A stretch of 64,000 bases of DNA from Acidobacteriota bacterium (GTDB lineage Bacteria; Acidobacteriota; Terriglobia; Terriglobales; Acidobacteriaceae), in contig JABCZL010000013.1 in NCBI GenBank assembly GCA_013289685.1, forward strand, positions 62,001 through 126,000, written 5' to 3'. Shown piece by piece: positions 9,501-18,233 of this stretch (its first letter is position 1; each line of letters begins with the position of its first letter). The notes under the pieces were generated by a model that was not told the DNA's origin, made no database searches, and saw only the letters and a program-made list of their open reading frames with translations. The position numbers and the translations under genes are program-made.

Positions 9501-9763
9501 GGGCGTGGCGAGCATCTCAACGGCTACCCGACTTCGATCCGGGCGCAGCAAACCAGAAATTGGAAAGCCTGCTCAATCGCACGAAGAGCGCTGGCGAGAG
9601 CAATTCGCCGAGTGGATGGTGGCTCTACAATATCGCTATGCTCGATCACGCTGTAGGACACACTCATCAGGCGCAAACGGAATTTCGCGAAGCGCTACTG
9701 CGCCCCGATCAGTTGTTGAGCTATCACCTTACGCGGCTCGCGCTTTCCAGCAGCAATCCCTAG
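6548..9763 (+). CDS. Exported DUF5107 and TPR-repeat protein
   Basis: A protein of about 1071 residues. The ATG at 6548 begins a good signal peptide (MMPLRILAGFLLLSSALATA); upstream starts from 6455 would bury it. Residues about 20-390 match the DUF5107 beta-sandwich, related to galactose-mutarotase folds and found in sugar-active proteins: WRALFLENEYLKCSVLPDIG and AWAAFGIEFNFP. Residues about 480-1065 are tandem TPR helices (for example AHYLLGTLYFSKG). The domain pair is common in Bacteroidota and Acidobacteriota near glycan-degradation genes and likely binds or processes carbohydrate outside the cytoplasm. A CBM9-like gene follows 42 bp downstream in the same orientation. Confidence 0.8.
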   Translation: MMPLRILAGFLLLSSALATAQVRVWQGTLTLPTYEEGAPDPNPPFDQYANSRFNYPYTLRHNLTDHRADHAWRALFLENEYLKCSVLPDIGGHLYTCKDKISGQPMFYENPSIKKADISYRGAWAAFGIEFNFPVSHNWVSLSPVDFAIGQKDDGSASIQVGNIDRVYGMQWSVALVLRPHSTLLEERVTLNNRSDVRHRFYWWNNAGIRVWDDSRIEYPMRFTASHGFREVQPWPIEADGTDLSIVKNQTKGPVSLFVHGSREFFMGVWHPRTNTGTVHYADYAQLPAKKIWSWGTDPDGLDWRKALSDDNSAYVEVQAGLFRNQETYAFLEPRQTIRFSEFWMPVRDIGGISRANLAGVVHLSRRGNALVAGLNVNQEVPGATLLILAGDQTVYQDKADLTPQKTWSHGLANADPQQKYTFELRDATGAVLLRQTEDQYDWTPIEQIQIGPQVSYHIPDPQHRTEDDWLQLGNEQELEGSLLLALQTYQDGLARFSESVQVRKAVGRLCASLLRFQEGERFLEAVYVRVTSDAEVSYYLGIAYDGLGQNRDARESYEAAARLPAFRAAAGLRLAELSAREGDLKQAELNLQAVTAAAPEDLRTAEELAAVLQAEGQKENSQKFAQESLARFPQSYFLLEQVGRPDLHHLADDVERVLNVASEYMRLGMYAQALDVLSRNYPQAVADESEPGMLAPNEDPMVAYYRGYCREKLGQSAEGDFSTAAKLSTSYVFPSRAEDLEVLTAALNVNPHDASAHYLLGTLYFSKGVTEQALAEWEQARKLNPQIPVLHASFGRALLHAKDNPEQALTVFQEGLRTAPKNVELYTGMDQALSILQRPPQERVAALERYPDRSQMPSHLVYELILNLAESGEFEKAAALFHNRFFQREEGGTNVREVWLEVQVQRAMSLAQQGRCAEGVKIVDHLAEPVADLPFTQDGLEPLLRSARFNYLVGNLYATCSLPDRARNSFKHAAEQSNLEDAVWAWRASQRLPDFDPGAANQKLESLLNRTKSAGESNSPSGWWLYNIAMLDHAVGHTHQAQTEFREALLRPDQLLSYHLTRLALSSSNP

Positions 9764-9805
9764 TGCGCGGATAACGAGAGAACGTGAAGATGCAGGAGCA
9801 CCTCG

Positions 9806-10513
9806 ATGGCCGGCTTTTTTAGAATCCTGATTCTGTTCATAACTTGCTCTAGTTGCGCCTTCGCGGGTGACCAGACGGTCCAGAGCACCTGGGCCGAGGC
9901 TGATCCGCAGCTCGACACCAATCCGACTTCTTCGTTTTGGCGCGGGGCTCCGCCGATCTACATGGACGCAGATGCTCATGGCCAGCGTGACCCCAAGTAT
10001 CGGACGGAGATCCGAACTCGGTGGACCAAGGAGAACCTCTACTTCTTGTTCGTGTGCCCATACGAAGAACTCAATCTGAAACCCAATCCGAATACCACCG
10101 CCGAAACGAACGAGCTTTGGAACTGGGATGTGGCAGAGGCCTTCATTGGCGCCGACTTCAACGACATTTCGCGTTATAAGGAATTTGAGCTCTCCCCGCA
10201 GGGAGAGTGGGTCGATCTCGATATCGATCTTCACAAACCGCGCCACGAGGAGGGCTGGAAATGGAATTCGGGATTCGCCGTTTCAGCGCGAATCGACAAA
10301 GCTGCTCACGTTTGGTATGGGGCGATGAGAATTCCGTACTCCGCGATCGATACTCGCCCGGCCAACGCGGGTAACCTTCTTCGCATCAATTTATTTCGCA
10401 GCCAAGGGCCGAGTTCTGCTCGGCACCAGATTGCGTGGCAAGCCCCGATGAGCAACAGCTTCCATGTGCCCGAACGATTTGGCTTGCTGAAACTCGTGAA
10501 GCAACCAAAATGA
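9806..10513 (+). CDS. Exported carbohydrate-binding family 9-like protein
   Basis: A 235-residue protein with an N-terminal signal peptide (residues 1-20, ending SCAFA). The remainder is one CBM9-like/DOMON-type beta sandwich: a conserved WAEADPQLDTN opening, RTRWTKENLYFLFVC, the acidic WDVAEAFIGADFND strand pair and a C-terminal NLLRINLFRSQG. CBM9 domains bind sugar reducing ends in xylanases; stand-alone copies are common in Acidobacteriota. It probably forms an operon with the DUF5107-TPR gene and is convergent with the GH9-like gene. Substrate cannot be told from sequence. Confidence 0.8.
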   Translation: MAGFFRILILFITCSSCAFAGDQTVQSTWAEADPQLDTNPTSSFWRGAPPIYMDADAHGQRDPKYRTEIRTRWTKENLYFLFVCPYEELNLKPNPNTTAETNELWNWDVAEAFIGADFNDISRYKEFELSPQGEWVDLDIDLHKPRHEEGWKWNSGFAVSARIDKAAHVWYGAMRIPYSAIDTRPANAGNLLRINLFRSQGPSSARHQIAWQAPMSNSFHVPERFGLLKLVKQPK

Positions 10514-10600
10514 AGGCGGATTCAAGATCTAATGTTGAGAGCGCCGATGCGAGCGTTTCCGTCGCAATCAGCTTTCAAATCGAGTAAAGGTCCGACGCCG

Positions 10601-13558
10601 TTAAGGAGTTTTGGAACGGCCTTGGGTTGTGTCTGGCAAAGGCATGCGGATTTCGCTCCCGGTGATTTCTCGGCGTTTACTTAAGGTGCCATCAGGAATT
10701 ACCACAGCCACCCATGGCGTTTTCGGAAAGATTACATGAGCATGCCAGACGGCCTCTCGGACACGTCCCGAAGTCAACTCGATCTCCTGCATGCCCGGTT
10801 CCTTCAAGGTGAGATTGTCGCTGCGAAAAGTGAACGTGTGACGACCAGCGCCTTCGGCCGAAACTCGCAATACCACCTCATGGTGCCCGAGATCCTCAGA
10901 TATGACTTTGAACTCGAGGACGCGGTCCGGACGCAAGTCGACATCATAGAAGCCGCCCGGAAGGACGGTAACACTCGTGTGTACTGAGCCCTGCCGTATA
11001 ACGTAGTGACCTTCCGGCAAATGTATATTGAATTCGCCGTCAGGACTCGAAGTTGCCGTTGTCACCTGACCGCTCTTTTGTTCGAGGAACTCAACGGGTT
11101 CGTGGCTTGCAGGATTTGCCGTTCCCCGTACCGTGGCTGGAACACTGATATCTTCCATCAGCCATATCCACTGGCCCACGGGTTGGGTCCACACCTCTTT
11201 ATAGGTCCAGCAAATCTGGGTGGGCCAGTATGGGGCGTCAGCGAAGCCTTTGGTCTCAATGCCGACAGGGAGCGCGCCAACCATTTGGCCGGAACGCACG
11301 CTGTACAACGGCGTCCAGTCGTACCCCTCGCCGTACATCACACTGGCGGCGAAAGGATTGCGGCCGACGAACCATTGCGCCTGTTTTTGAGCCAGGTCTT
11401 CGGCTGCGAGATCGCCTCGCAACCGGCCTGCCGCCGAGAGTGCCTTGGCTTCCGAAAGCAGAACGCTGGAGTTACCACGAAAATCAAACCAGACTGGGAA
11501 TCGACGCAGATAATTGCCGTCACCGAGCGGAATTCCGCGGCGCACTTCTTCCACATAGGCGTCGCGATCCGCCGCTCGAAGTGGGGTCCAATTCTTGGAT
11601 TCGGGAATAAGACGCGCTTCGCTCTCGCGATACACGGCCGCCGGTAAAACCGAATAAGGTTCGTCGACGGTGGCGGCCGGCTTCAGATAATACTGTGAGT
11701 GCAAGACTACCGCCGAATACCACTTCATCCACTTCTCATGATCGGGGAAGGCTTCGCACAGACGGATGAGCGCGATGATCGGCTCTTGCTCCTGGCCGAT
11801 GTGAAAACGATGAAAGAGATTGTCTCGCTTCGGGCTGGTGTAGAAGTAACCGGTCAACGGAATCGTCCAGGGCTGCTGAGTTTGCTCCTGAGAAGAGAGC
11901 ACCAGATCACCCAGGACAATGGCTTCTTGTGCGTAACGATCGTCTCCAGTCGCCAGGTAAAGCTCGACCGAGGCAACAACGCCGAATGATATTCGCTCCA
12001 ACTCATCCTGTGCCCCATAGACTTCAGCGAGTGGAGCTGCGGTCTTCAGACCTTCGACGGCATATTTCCAGTCTTCTTCAGCAATGACCAAGCTACGGTT
12101 CGCCAGTTCCGGGTCGCTGTCTTTTAGTATGCGGGCAGCCAGTGCTTCTACTCCGCTCACCCGAAAGTTCCATTCCGGATTATTGACGGCTTGGCCGAAG
12201 CGATCATCTGCCGTGCCCATAATGCCATCGGTCCAATAGCTGACCAATTGGCCGGTACTCCGATAGCCATCGCCAAATCGTGTTTTGAGCACCCAATTCA
12301 AGCCCCAGCGCGCTTCTTCCAGCAGACGATTAGAGAGAACCGGGTTTTCACCTTGCCGCTTCAGATTGTCGGCGAGCGACAAGAGCGCATACACCATTCC
12401 GGGTGTATTTCCCGTCGCAGAAAGATCTCCGGCATCGTGGTATCCACCATTGACCACAATTCGCTTATCGTCATGAATCGTGTAGATATCCTGATGGCAC
12501 CTGCCATGGATGCCTGGGATGTCCGTTCCGCATCGCTCGCTGTACATAAAGTTTATCGCTTTCCAGATACTGTCGAGCCAAGCGTCATCTCCAATGCGGA
12601 AAGGGTGAGTCTGCGTATCCCCGGCTTTGATCACGTAGGTGCCGGGCTTGTGGACTTCGGAAAAGTCCAGCACTTGATAGTTGCCTAACGGAGCAGTCGT
12701 CCGCTGGACCGGTTTTGTCAGAACGATTTGGCCGCTCCGTGGATCGACCACAGAGAACTCCTGGGCGGTGAGATCACTCGCGATTGCGGACTTCGAGGAA
12801 CCGGTTGTGTATCCACTGTCGCTGAAAGCAATCTTCCCCGGGGCAACATCCCAACCTTCCACGTGATCGGCCACTACACTCTGCAATTCCAGCTGGTCGA
12901 TGTCTAAGATTGTCTGGTCTCCCGGGTCGGGAAATTTCTTGGGAAGGCTATAGGCAAAGTCCAGCGCCGTGATGCGATCGCGGTCGAGTGGAGCGATTTC
13001 CCAGACGACATGGTTCCACGTGTGATTCTTAAGGAGAATCGACTCGTGGCGGCCATCGTTGTACCGGTCCGGCAACTTATGGGAGCCGTCATTGTGGACG
13101 ACCAGAGAACACGAGATGGCGGGCGCACCGATGACATCCGCAAAAACCCAGAGAGAGATGCGGTTGTACCGGCTCCAGTCTTCGCCGGGAAATTTTCTGG
13201 TCGCCACAAGATCTTCCCACTCCCCGCTGCCGTCAATTTGGGCAACGTTGGTAGTAGAACGGATTCGCAGAGAATGCCGGCCATCTTTGGCGTGGACGTC
13301 GGTTAAACTCATCTCTCCCGCGCCGGCGAACGACCAGGTCGAAAGGTCCTCCATGCTATCCAGCACACGCGAATCGAGGACTTTCTTGTTCAACCATCGG
13401 AATTCAGCGCCGTCTTCATAGTTCGCCTGCATCGGCATCTGGGGAGCCGTTTCCTGTGCCGTGAGAGACATGCTCAAACAAAAGATGCTCAGGAATGTGG
13501 TAATGCTGGAGCTACGCGCCTTGCTCGCCCATCCGTTGCATCTTGACTTGATATTCAT
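10601..13558 (-). CDS. Exported glycoside hydrolase family 9-like protein
   Basis: A 985-residue protein from the ATG at 13558, chosen because it starts a signal peptide (about residues 20-36) and because a longer frame to 13945 would overlap the divergent CRTAC1 gene. Order: N-terminal carbohydrate-binding-like beta sandwich (about 50-230), cellulase N-terminal Ig-like domain (about 240-330), GH9 (alpha/alpha)6 barrel (about 335-780), then a C-terminal beta-rich tail (about 800-985). GH9 marks are GGYHDAGD, carrying the catalytic Asp pair, and a late Glu in TYKEVWTQ. The usual Asn-Glu and HHR-type motifs are altered (Lys-Glu; YSVRSG), so activity on plant-type beta-glucans is uncertain. Confidence 0.8.
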   Translation of the reverse strand: MNIKSRCNGWASKARSSSITTFLSIFCLSMSLTAQETAPQMPMQANYEDGAEFRWLNKKVLDSRVLDSMEDLSTWSFAGAGEMSLTDVHAKDGRHSLRIRSTTNVAQIDGSGEWEDLVATRKFPGEDWSRYNRISLWVFADVIGAPAISCSLVVHNDGSHKLPDRYNDGRHESILLKNHTWNHVVWEIAPLDRDRITALDFAYSLPKKFPDPGDQTILDIDQLELQSVVADHVEGWDVAPGKIAFSDSGYTTGSSKSAIASDLTAQEFSVVDPRSGQIVLTKPVQRTTAPLGNYQVLDFSEVHKPGTYVIKAGDTQTHPFRIGDDAWLDSIWKAINFMYSERCGTDIPGIHGRCHQDIYTIHDDKRIVVNGGYHDAGDLSATGNTPGMVYALLSLADNLKRQGENPVLSNRLLEEARWGLNWVLKTRFGDGYRSTGQLVSYWTDGIMGTADDRFGQAVNNPEWNFRVSGVEALAARILKDSDPELANRSLVIAEEDWKYAVEGLKTAAPLAEVYGAQDELERISFGVVASVELYLATGDDRYAQEAIVLGDLVLSSQEQTQQPWTIPLTGYFYTSPKRDNLFHRFHIGQEQEPIIALIRLCEAFPDHEKWMKWYSAVVLHSQYYLKPAATVDEPYSVLPAAVYRESEARLIPESKNWTPLRAADRDAYVEEVRRGIPLGDGNYLRRFPVWFDFRGNSSVLLSEAKALSAAGRLRGDLAAEDLAQKQAQWFVGRNPFAASVMYGEGYDWTPLYSVRSGQMVGALPVGIETKGFADAPYWPTQICWTYKEVWTQPVGQWIWLMEDISVPATVRGTANPASHEPVEFLEQKSGQVTTATSSPDGEFNIHLPEGHYVIRQGSVHTSVTVLPGGFYDVDLRPDRVLEFKVISEDLGHHEVVLRVSAEGAGRHTFTFRSDNLTLKEPGMQEIELTSGRVREAVWHAHVIFPKTPWVAVVIPDGTLSKRREITGSEIRMPLPDTTQGRSKTP

Positions 13559-13748
13559 GATCGGGCCCCCGGGCCTCCAAGCAGTAATTGGTTCGAACAG
13601 GTCCTCATGATACAAGCCCCAAGCTGCGCTATGCCGTGGAGGTGGAGTCGTGGGTGTTGTGAGGCACACCACAGCCAGCGGCAAATGGATCCGCGTGAAA
13701 TACATTACAATGCTGCAAAAGAAGCAAGCCGAGACCGCCAACTGAACC

Positions 13749-15500
13749 ATGTCCCAGCATTCCAGTAGAGGTTGTGAGCATCGGACCAGGCTGATCAGGG
13801 CGGATTTTGTTCGAACGTTGATGTGTTCGTTTACTGCGATCTGTTCAATCTTCGTCTCAAAATCAACTGCACAGAACGCGTCTATCGCTCCAATCCAGTT
13901 CACAAACGTGACTGCAGCGGCCGGCATTAAGTTCAAGCACTTCAAAGGGAACGACGGCGTTTCGATTAATCGAGAGGAATTCGGTCCGGGAGTCTGCGTC
14001 GGTGATTTCGATGGGGATGGCTGGCAGGATATTTACTTTGTGAATGGCAGAGACCTCTACGGCCGCGGCATTTCAGTCGCAAATGCGCTTTATCACAACA
14101 ACCATGACGGTACGTTTACAGATGTAACGGAAAAAGCCGGCGTGCCCGGAACCGGTTACGGCCTGGGCTGCGTGTGGGGAGATTTTGATAACGACGGCTT
14201 TCCCGATCTCTTTGTAACTCAGTATGGCAAGAATGTCTTATACCACAACAACGGCAACGGAACATTCACCGATGTCACCGACAAGGCTGGGGTTGGCGGT
14301 ATGGAATCGGGCGCATTTCACTCAGGCGCTACATTTTTTGATTACGATCGGGACGGCTGGCTGGATCTGTATGTTGGCAGCTACGTTACCCTCGGCGACA
14401 AGCGTTACTGCAAGTTGGGCGACATACTTAGCAGTTGTGCTCCAAGCGAGTATCGGGGAAGTCTCGACGCGCTTTACCACAACAACCGCGACGGCACGTT
14501 CAGCAACGTGACCCAGGCGGCGGGCGTATACCAGCCGCAAGGTAAGAACCTCTCAGTCGCGGCCGCAGATTATGACAATGATGGCTGGCCTGACTTGTTC
14601 GTAGCCAACGATGGCCTGAATGCTTATCTCTACCACAATGAACGCAACGGAACCTTTAAAGAGATCGGCCTGACCACCGGCATGGCTGTAACGGCGCGGG
14701 GCACGGTCATGGCTGCGATGTGCATGTCTCTGGGGGATTATGACAACGATGGGCTGCTCGACCTTTATATATCGGATTTTCAGCGTTCCTCCGACCATCT
14801 TTGGCACAACGACGGAAAGGGATTTTTCGACGAGGTCAGTGAAGAGGCGGGTATAACGCGGCCGACACGGGAAGTTCTCAGTTTCGGCGGGGGATTTTTC
14901 GATTACGACAACGATGGCTGGCTGGATATTTTCATCGCCAATGGTCATGTCTACCCGGAGGTGGAGCAGGCTACGCCCGGAACCCATTACAGACAGACGA
15001 ATTCTCTGTTCCACAACGAAGGCAATGGCAAGTTCGTCGAGGTCAGCAAGCTCAGCGGTACGGGATTTGATACTCCCTACGTCGGTCGCGGAGTAGCTTT
15101 CGCCGATCTCGACAACGACGGGTTCATGGATGTAGTCGTGGCAAACAACGGAGATTCGCCGCTTGTCCTCTTAAACAGCGGCGGCAATGGCAATCACTTT
15201 CTGAATTTGAAGTTGGTGGGGAAGAAGAGTAATCGGGATGCGATGGGTGCCCGCATCCACGTTGTCAGCGGCCCGATGTCACAGATTCGCGAGATTGCCG
15301 GGGGTGGCAGTTATCTTTCGCAGAGCGATCTGCGCGCAAATTTCGGCCTTGGCAAGGAGAAGCGCGCTAAAACGATCGAGATAACCTGGCCTAGCGGGCA
15401 GCGGCAAACCTTTCGCGATGTCGAAGCCGACAAATTCTATCTGATCGAGGAAGGAAAGGATCAGTTGGAACTGCAGCACATTGTCGGACGACCGTCGTAG
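13749..15500 (+). CDS. CRTAC1 family protein (FG-GAP/VCBS repeats, ASPIC/UnbV)
   Basis: A 583-residue exported protein. The ATG at 13749 is the longest start; an internal ATG at 13821 (MCSFTAICSIFVSKSTAQ) gives a more compact signal peptide and may be correct. The body is a beta-propeller of FG-GAP/VCBS repeats, each with a calcium-loop motif such as DFDGDGWQD, DFDNDGFPD, DYDNDGWPD and DYDNDGLLD, alternating with [14 protein letters not shown]. The C-terminal 100 residues match the ASPIC/UnbV domain (RDAMGARI, ending in a WPSG motif). Such proteins are extracellular calcium-dependent adhesion or scaffold proteins. It is divergent from the GH9-like gene. A paralogue lies at 27437. Confidence 0.88.
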   Translation: MSQHSSRGCEHRTRLIRADFVRTLMCSFTAICSIFVSKSTAQNASIAPIQFTNVTAAAGIKFKHFKGNDGVSINREEFGPGVCVGDFDGDGWQDIYFVNGRDLYGRGISVANALYHNNHDGTFTDVTEKAGVPGTGYGLGCVWGDFDNDGFPDLFVTQYGKNVLYHNNGNGTFTDVTDKAGVGGMESGAFHSGATFFDYDRDGWLDLYVGSYVTLGDKRYCKLGDILSSCAPSEYRGSLDALYHNNRDGTFSNVTQAAGVYQPQGKNLSVAAADYDNDGWPDLFVANDGLNAYLYHNERNGTFKEIGLTTGMAVTARGTVMAAMCMSLGDYDNDGLLDLYISDFQRSSDHLWHNDGKGFFDEVSEEAGITRPTREVLSFGGGFFDYDNDGWLDIFIANGHVYPEVEQATPGTHYRQTNSLFHNEGNGKFVEVSKLSGTGFDTPYVGRGVAFADLDNDGFMDVVVANNGDSPLVLLNSGGNGNHFLNLKLVGKKSNRDAMGARIHVVSGPMSQIREIAGGGSYLSQSDLRANFGLGKEKRAKTIEITWPSGQRQTFRDVEADKFYLIEEGKDQLELQHIVGRPS

Positions 15501-15532
15501 TCATTTCGCCAAGCATGCGAAACTGACTATGT

Positions 15533-16897
15533 TCAGTCGCGCGGATAATCGTCCGCTCTGGCCGGCAACGACTCACTGCGATCGGGAATTGTGAAATACT
15601 GCGGACGCGCTTTTTCCCACTCGACCATGCTGAGACCGGAAGGGTCGTACGAAATTCGCCCCGCACGGATCGTCATCCGGGCCATCAATCGTACATTCGC
15701 ATCCATTTTGGCGACGCCGCAATCAATGTAACTGAATTTGCCGTGGGTCAGTTCCAGGACGGCAATGTCCGCATCCTGGCCGATCGACAACGTCCCCAGG
15801 TCCTGCCGGTGAATCTCCCTTGCCGGATTGACCGTGGATCGGCGAATGACATCCTCCAACGGCACTCCCATGGCCAGGAATTTCGACATCACATTGTTCA
15901 TACTGACAGTCAGATAGTCGCCCGTGTGCAAATCGGTAGAGATGGAATCAGGAATGAATCCCTGTTTCGCGGCGGGAACCGCATTGCGAAACCAGAAGCT
16001 GCCGGCCCCATGTCCCACATCGAATATCACGCCACGGGTACGGGCTTCTGCCAGGGCGGGATTGAGCTTGCCGTCGGGAAGAATAATGGGAAATTGCTGG
16101 GCGAAGACATGGGTGTGGATATCGCCCGGCCGCATTTTCTTCAAAATCAACTCCTCGTACGTTCTTTCAGGCCGCGGCCAGAAATCGAACATGACCGGAC
16201 TATTTGTGAGAATGCCGCATTCAATGGCACGGTCAACCGCAGCCCAAGGCACGTGTTCTCCATCCCAAGGCTCCCGGGTCCAGTAATGGGCAGTTTTTAC
16301 TCCCACAATAAGGTCGGGATATTTCTTGATCGTGTCGACACAAAGCTTCACCTCCATCTGGTCCACACTTTGCTCAAGCCCACCGTTCATGCCATTGGCC
16401 ACGATGTTCAGAAAAGCCAGCACGCGCACTCTGGCGCGGTCAATGACCTCTTCTTTTTCCTGAAGGAACGTTTCCGCACCGGCGGTACCCGCATCCACGA
16501 TGGTGGTCACACCGGACTGCAACGCCAGATCGGCCGGAATTCCAAGTGGCAAAGCATGAACTCGCGCGTCGGGCGCGAACCAGTTTAGCGGCGCTCCGCC
16601 ATGCCCCACGTGGTAGTGAATATCAATGAGCCCGGGCGTTACATAGAGGTTCGAGACATCCACAACTTTCCCGGCCTGGTCAGCCGGAATATTTTTTTCG
16701 ACAGCCGCGATCTTGCCCTGGAGCACGCCGACGTCTCGTACTTCATCGATGTGATTGGCAGGGTCAATCACATGGCCGTTCTTTAACAGCAGGTCGTAGC
16801 GCATCGTCTGAGCAAAAATCACGACAGGCGATCCGATTGCAATTGCAATTGCAATGACGGTAATGCTTGCGAGCGACGTCTTAATCCAGTTGTGCAT
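15533..16897 (-). CDS. Exported amidohydrolase/deacetylase-type metallohydrolase
   Basis: A 454-residue amidohydrolase-superfamily enzyme with an N-terminal signal peptide (residues 1-29, ending IFAQ), so it acts outside the cytoplasm. The TIM-barrel metal ligands are visible: HYHVG (first His-x-His), a probable carboxylated Lys in VGVKTAHY, a His in HTHVFAQ, further His in VGHGAG, and the Asp in STDLHTGD. It resembles the deacetylase-type metallohydrolases of the D-aminoacylase/dihydroorotase branch; the exact substrate is unknown. It is convergent with the CRTAC1 gene (33-bp gap) and divergent from the DUF362 gene. Confidence 0.82.
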   Translation of the reverse strand: MHNWIKTSLASITVIAIAIAIGSPVVIFAQTMRYDLLLKNGHVIDPANHIDEVRDVGVLQGKIAAVEKNIPADQAGKVVDVSNLYVTPGLIDIHYHVGHGGAPLNWFAPDARVHALPLGIPADLALQSGVTTIVDAGTAGAETFLQEKEEVIDRARVRVLAFLNIVANGMNGGLEQSVDQMEVKLCVDTIKKYPDLIVGVKTAHYWTREPWDGEHVPWAAVDRAIECGILTNSPVMFDFWPRPERTYEELILKKMRPGDIHTHVFAQQFPIILPDGKLNPALAEARTRGVIFDVGHGAGSFWFRNAVPAAKQGFIPDSISTDLHTGDYLTVSMNNVMSKFLAMGVPLEDVIRRSTVNPAREIHRQDLGTLSIGQDADIAVLELTHGKFSYIDCGVAKMDANVRLMARMTIRAGRISYDPSGLSMVEWEKARPQYFTIPDRSESLPARADDYPRD

Positions 16898-17071
16898 AGG
16901 GTTTTCTCTTGTTCGGTTGAAGCGAAAGTGTATCCATTGCGAATGAGATTGTCACCATTCCGGCGAGGTTAGTCCGGCCGTGGTTGTAAAGAAGATCGCG
17001 CTATCGTAATCTGATCGGGATTTTTCGCATCGATCCGAGATGCTGCCGACTCTGGATCGGGGGATCGACTC

Positions 17072-18232
17072 ATGGATCGCCGTACTTTCGTCAAGGCCGG
17101 TTGCATTGGAAGCGCCTCGCTGCTGATGGAGGGGCTCAATCCGATGGTGCGAGCGGACGTGCCTCCAGCGGAGGTGCCGCCCATCGAACTCCACGGCCTG
17201 CCCGACTACAAAGCCTCCCCGCTGGGCATGCCGGGACTGTTTCCCGGCCGAGTGATCGAGGTCCGCGACCCGAACGCTATCGTACGTAATCGCATTTCCC
17301 AGCCGATTGTGCGCCATATGCTGGAGCACGCGATGACAGAGTTAACGGGAGAAAAGTCCGCGCAGGCGGCGTGGGCAAAATTTGTTGAACCCAACGACAT
17401 TGTTGGAATCAAGATCAACCCATCGGGTGCTCCCGCGTGCTGCTCCTCTCCCGAGATTCTGCGCGAGATCATCGGCGCAGTTCAGTCTGCGGGTGTTCCC
17501 GTGCGCAGCATCCTGATCTATGACCGCTATTCGTACGAAATGGACATCGGCAGCTATCAAACACTGTTGCCACCAGGCGTTCGCATTGTAGGCATTCAGG
17601 ACGCTTTCGTGGATTCTTCCGGCTACGATCCTAATCTCTATTGTGCTGCCAACTTTTTCGGCGAGTGGGAAACTCGCTCCTACATGGCAAATATTGTGGC
17701 TCAGGTAGTCACGAAGATTATCAACGTGCCGACGATGAAGGACCACTCGGCAGCGGGGGTCACTGGAGCTCTCAAGAACCTCGCGTACGGCACATTTAAC
17801 AATGTGGCGCGCTCCCATCGAGCGCCCTATTCCTTTACCAACCCGCTGATCGGACTGATGTGCACGGTCGAACCCTTACGTTCGAAAGCTGTGCTGCATA
17901 TTATGGACGGCATGCGGCAGGTATGGCACGGCGGGCCGCTAACCCAAGTCCAGGATTTCATCGATCAACCCGGCATTCTTCTGGTGGCAACGGATCCCGT
18001 CGCTCTCGACACTATCGAACTGGAGGCCATTGAAAAGAAGCGCGTCGAACGGGGCGCACCGTCCTTGTGGCAACACGATGCAAACAGCATCACAACGAAT
18101 AACGATGAGTTTTTTCACGACGCCTCGAAAAACTTGTTTTTCCGTCAGCCAGGACATATCGCAGCGGCTGGGAAACTTGGCCTTGGCGTCGCTGACCTGA
18201 AGCAGATCGATCACCGTCCTCTCTTGGCCTGA
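17072..18232 (+). CDS. Tat-exported DUF362 protein
   Basis: A 386-residue protein starting MDRRTFVKAG, a twin-arginine-type signal followed by a weakly hydrophobic stretch, so it is probably exported folded. The core matches DUF362: VGIKINPSG, KIINVPTMKDHSAAGVTGAL with the conserved Gly-Val-Thr-Gly-Ala loop, and ATDPVALDTIELEAIE. The two-cluster ferredoxin tail seen in some DUF362 proteins is absent. It leads a tight operon: its stop is 1 bp from the start of the PQQ-propeller gene, followed by ApbE and an unknown exported protein. DUF362 has no settled biochemical role; the ApbE neighbour hints at redox work. Confidence 0.85.
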   Translation: MDRRTFVKAGCIGSASLLMEGLNPMVRADVPPAEVPPIELHGLPDYKASPLGMPGLFPGRVIEVRDPNAIVRNRISQPIVRHMLEHAMTELTGEKSAQAAWAKFVEPNDIVGIKINPSGAPACCSSPEILREIIGAVQSAGVPVRSILIYDRYSYEMDIGSYQTLLPPGVRIVGIQDAFVDSSGYDPNLYCAANFFGEWETRSYMANIVAQVVTKIINVPTMKDHSAAGVTGALKNLAYGTFNNVARSHRAPYSFTNPLIGLMCTVEPLRSKAVLHIMDGMRQVWHGGPLTQVQDFIDQPGILLVATDPVALDTIELEAIEKKRVERGAPSLWQHDANSITTNNDEFFHDASKNLFFRQPGHIAAAGKLGLGVADLKQIDHRPLLA

Positions 18233-18233
18233 A

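Noticed and set aside
13559..13945. N-terminal extension of the GH9-like protein
   Set aside because: It overlaps the divergent CRTAC1 gene and places a long non-signal stretch before a good signal peptide at 13558.
15743..16588. 281-codon plus-strand frame inside the amidohydrolase
   Set aside because: The minus-strand gene carries conserved metal ligands and a signal peptide; the antisense frame has no recognisable domain.
17741..17790. Thr-Gly-Ala motif in the DUF362 protein as a flavinylation site
   Set aside because: The Gly-Val-Thr-Gly-Ala loop is a general feature of DUF362 proteins, the following residue is Leu instead of Thr/Ser, and no FMN-binding domain surrounds it.
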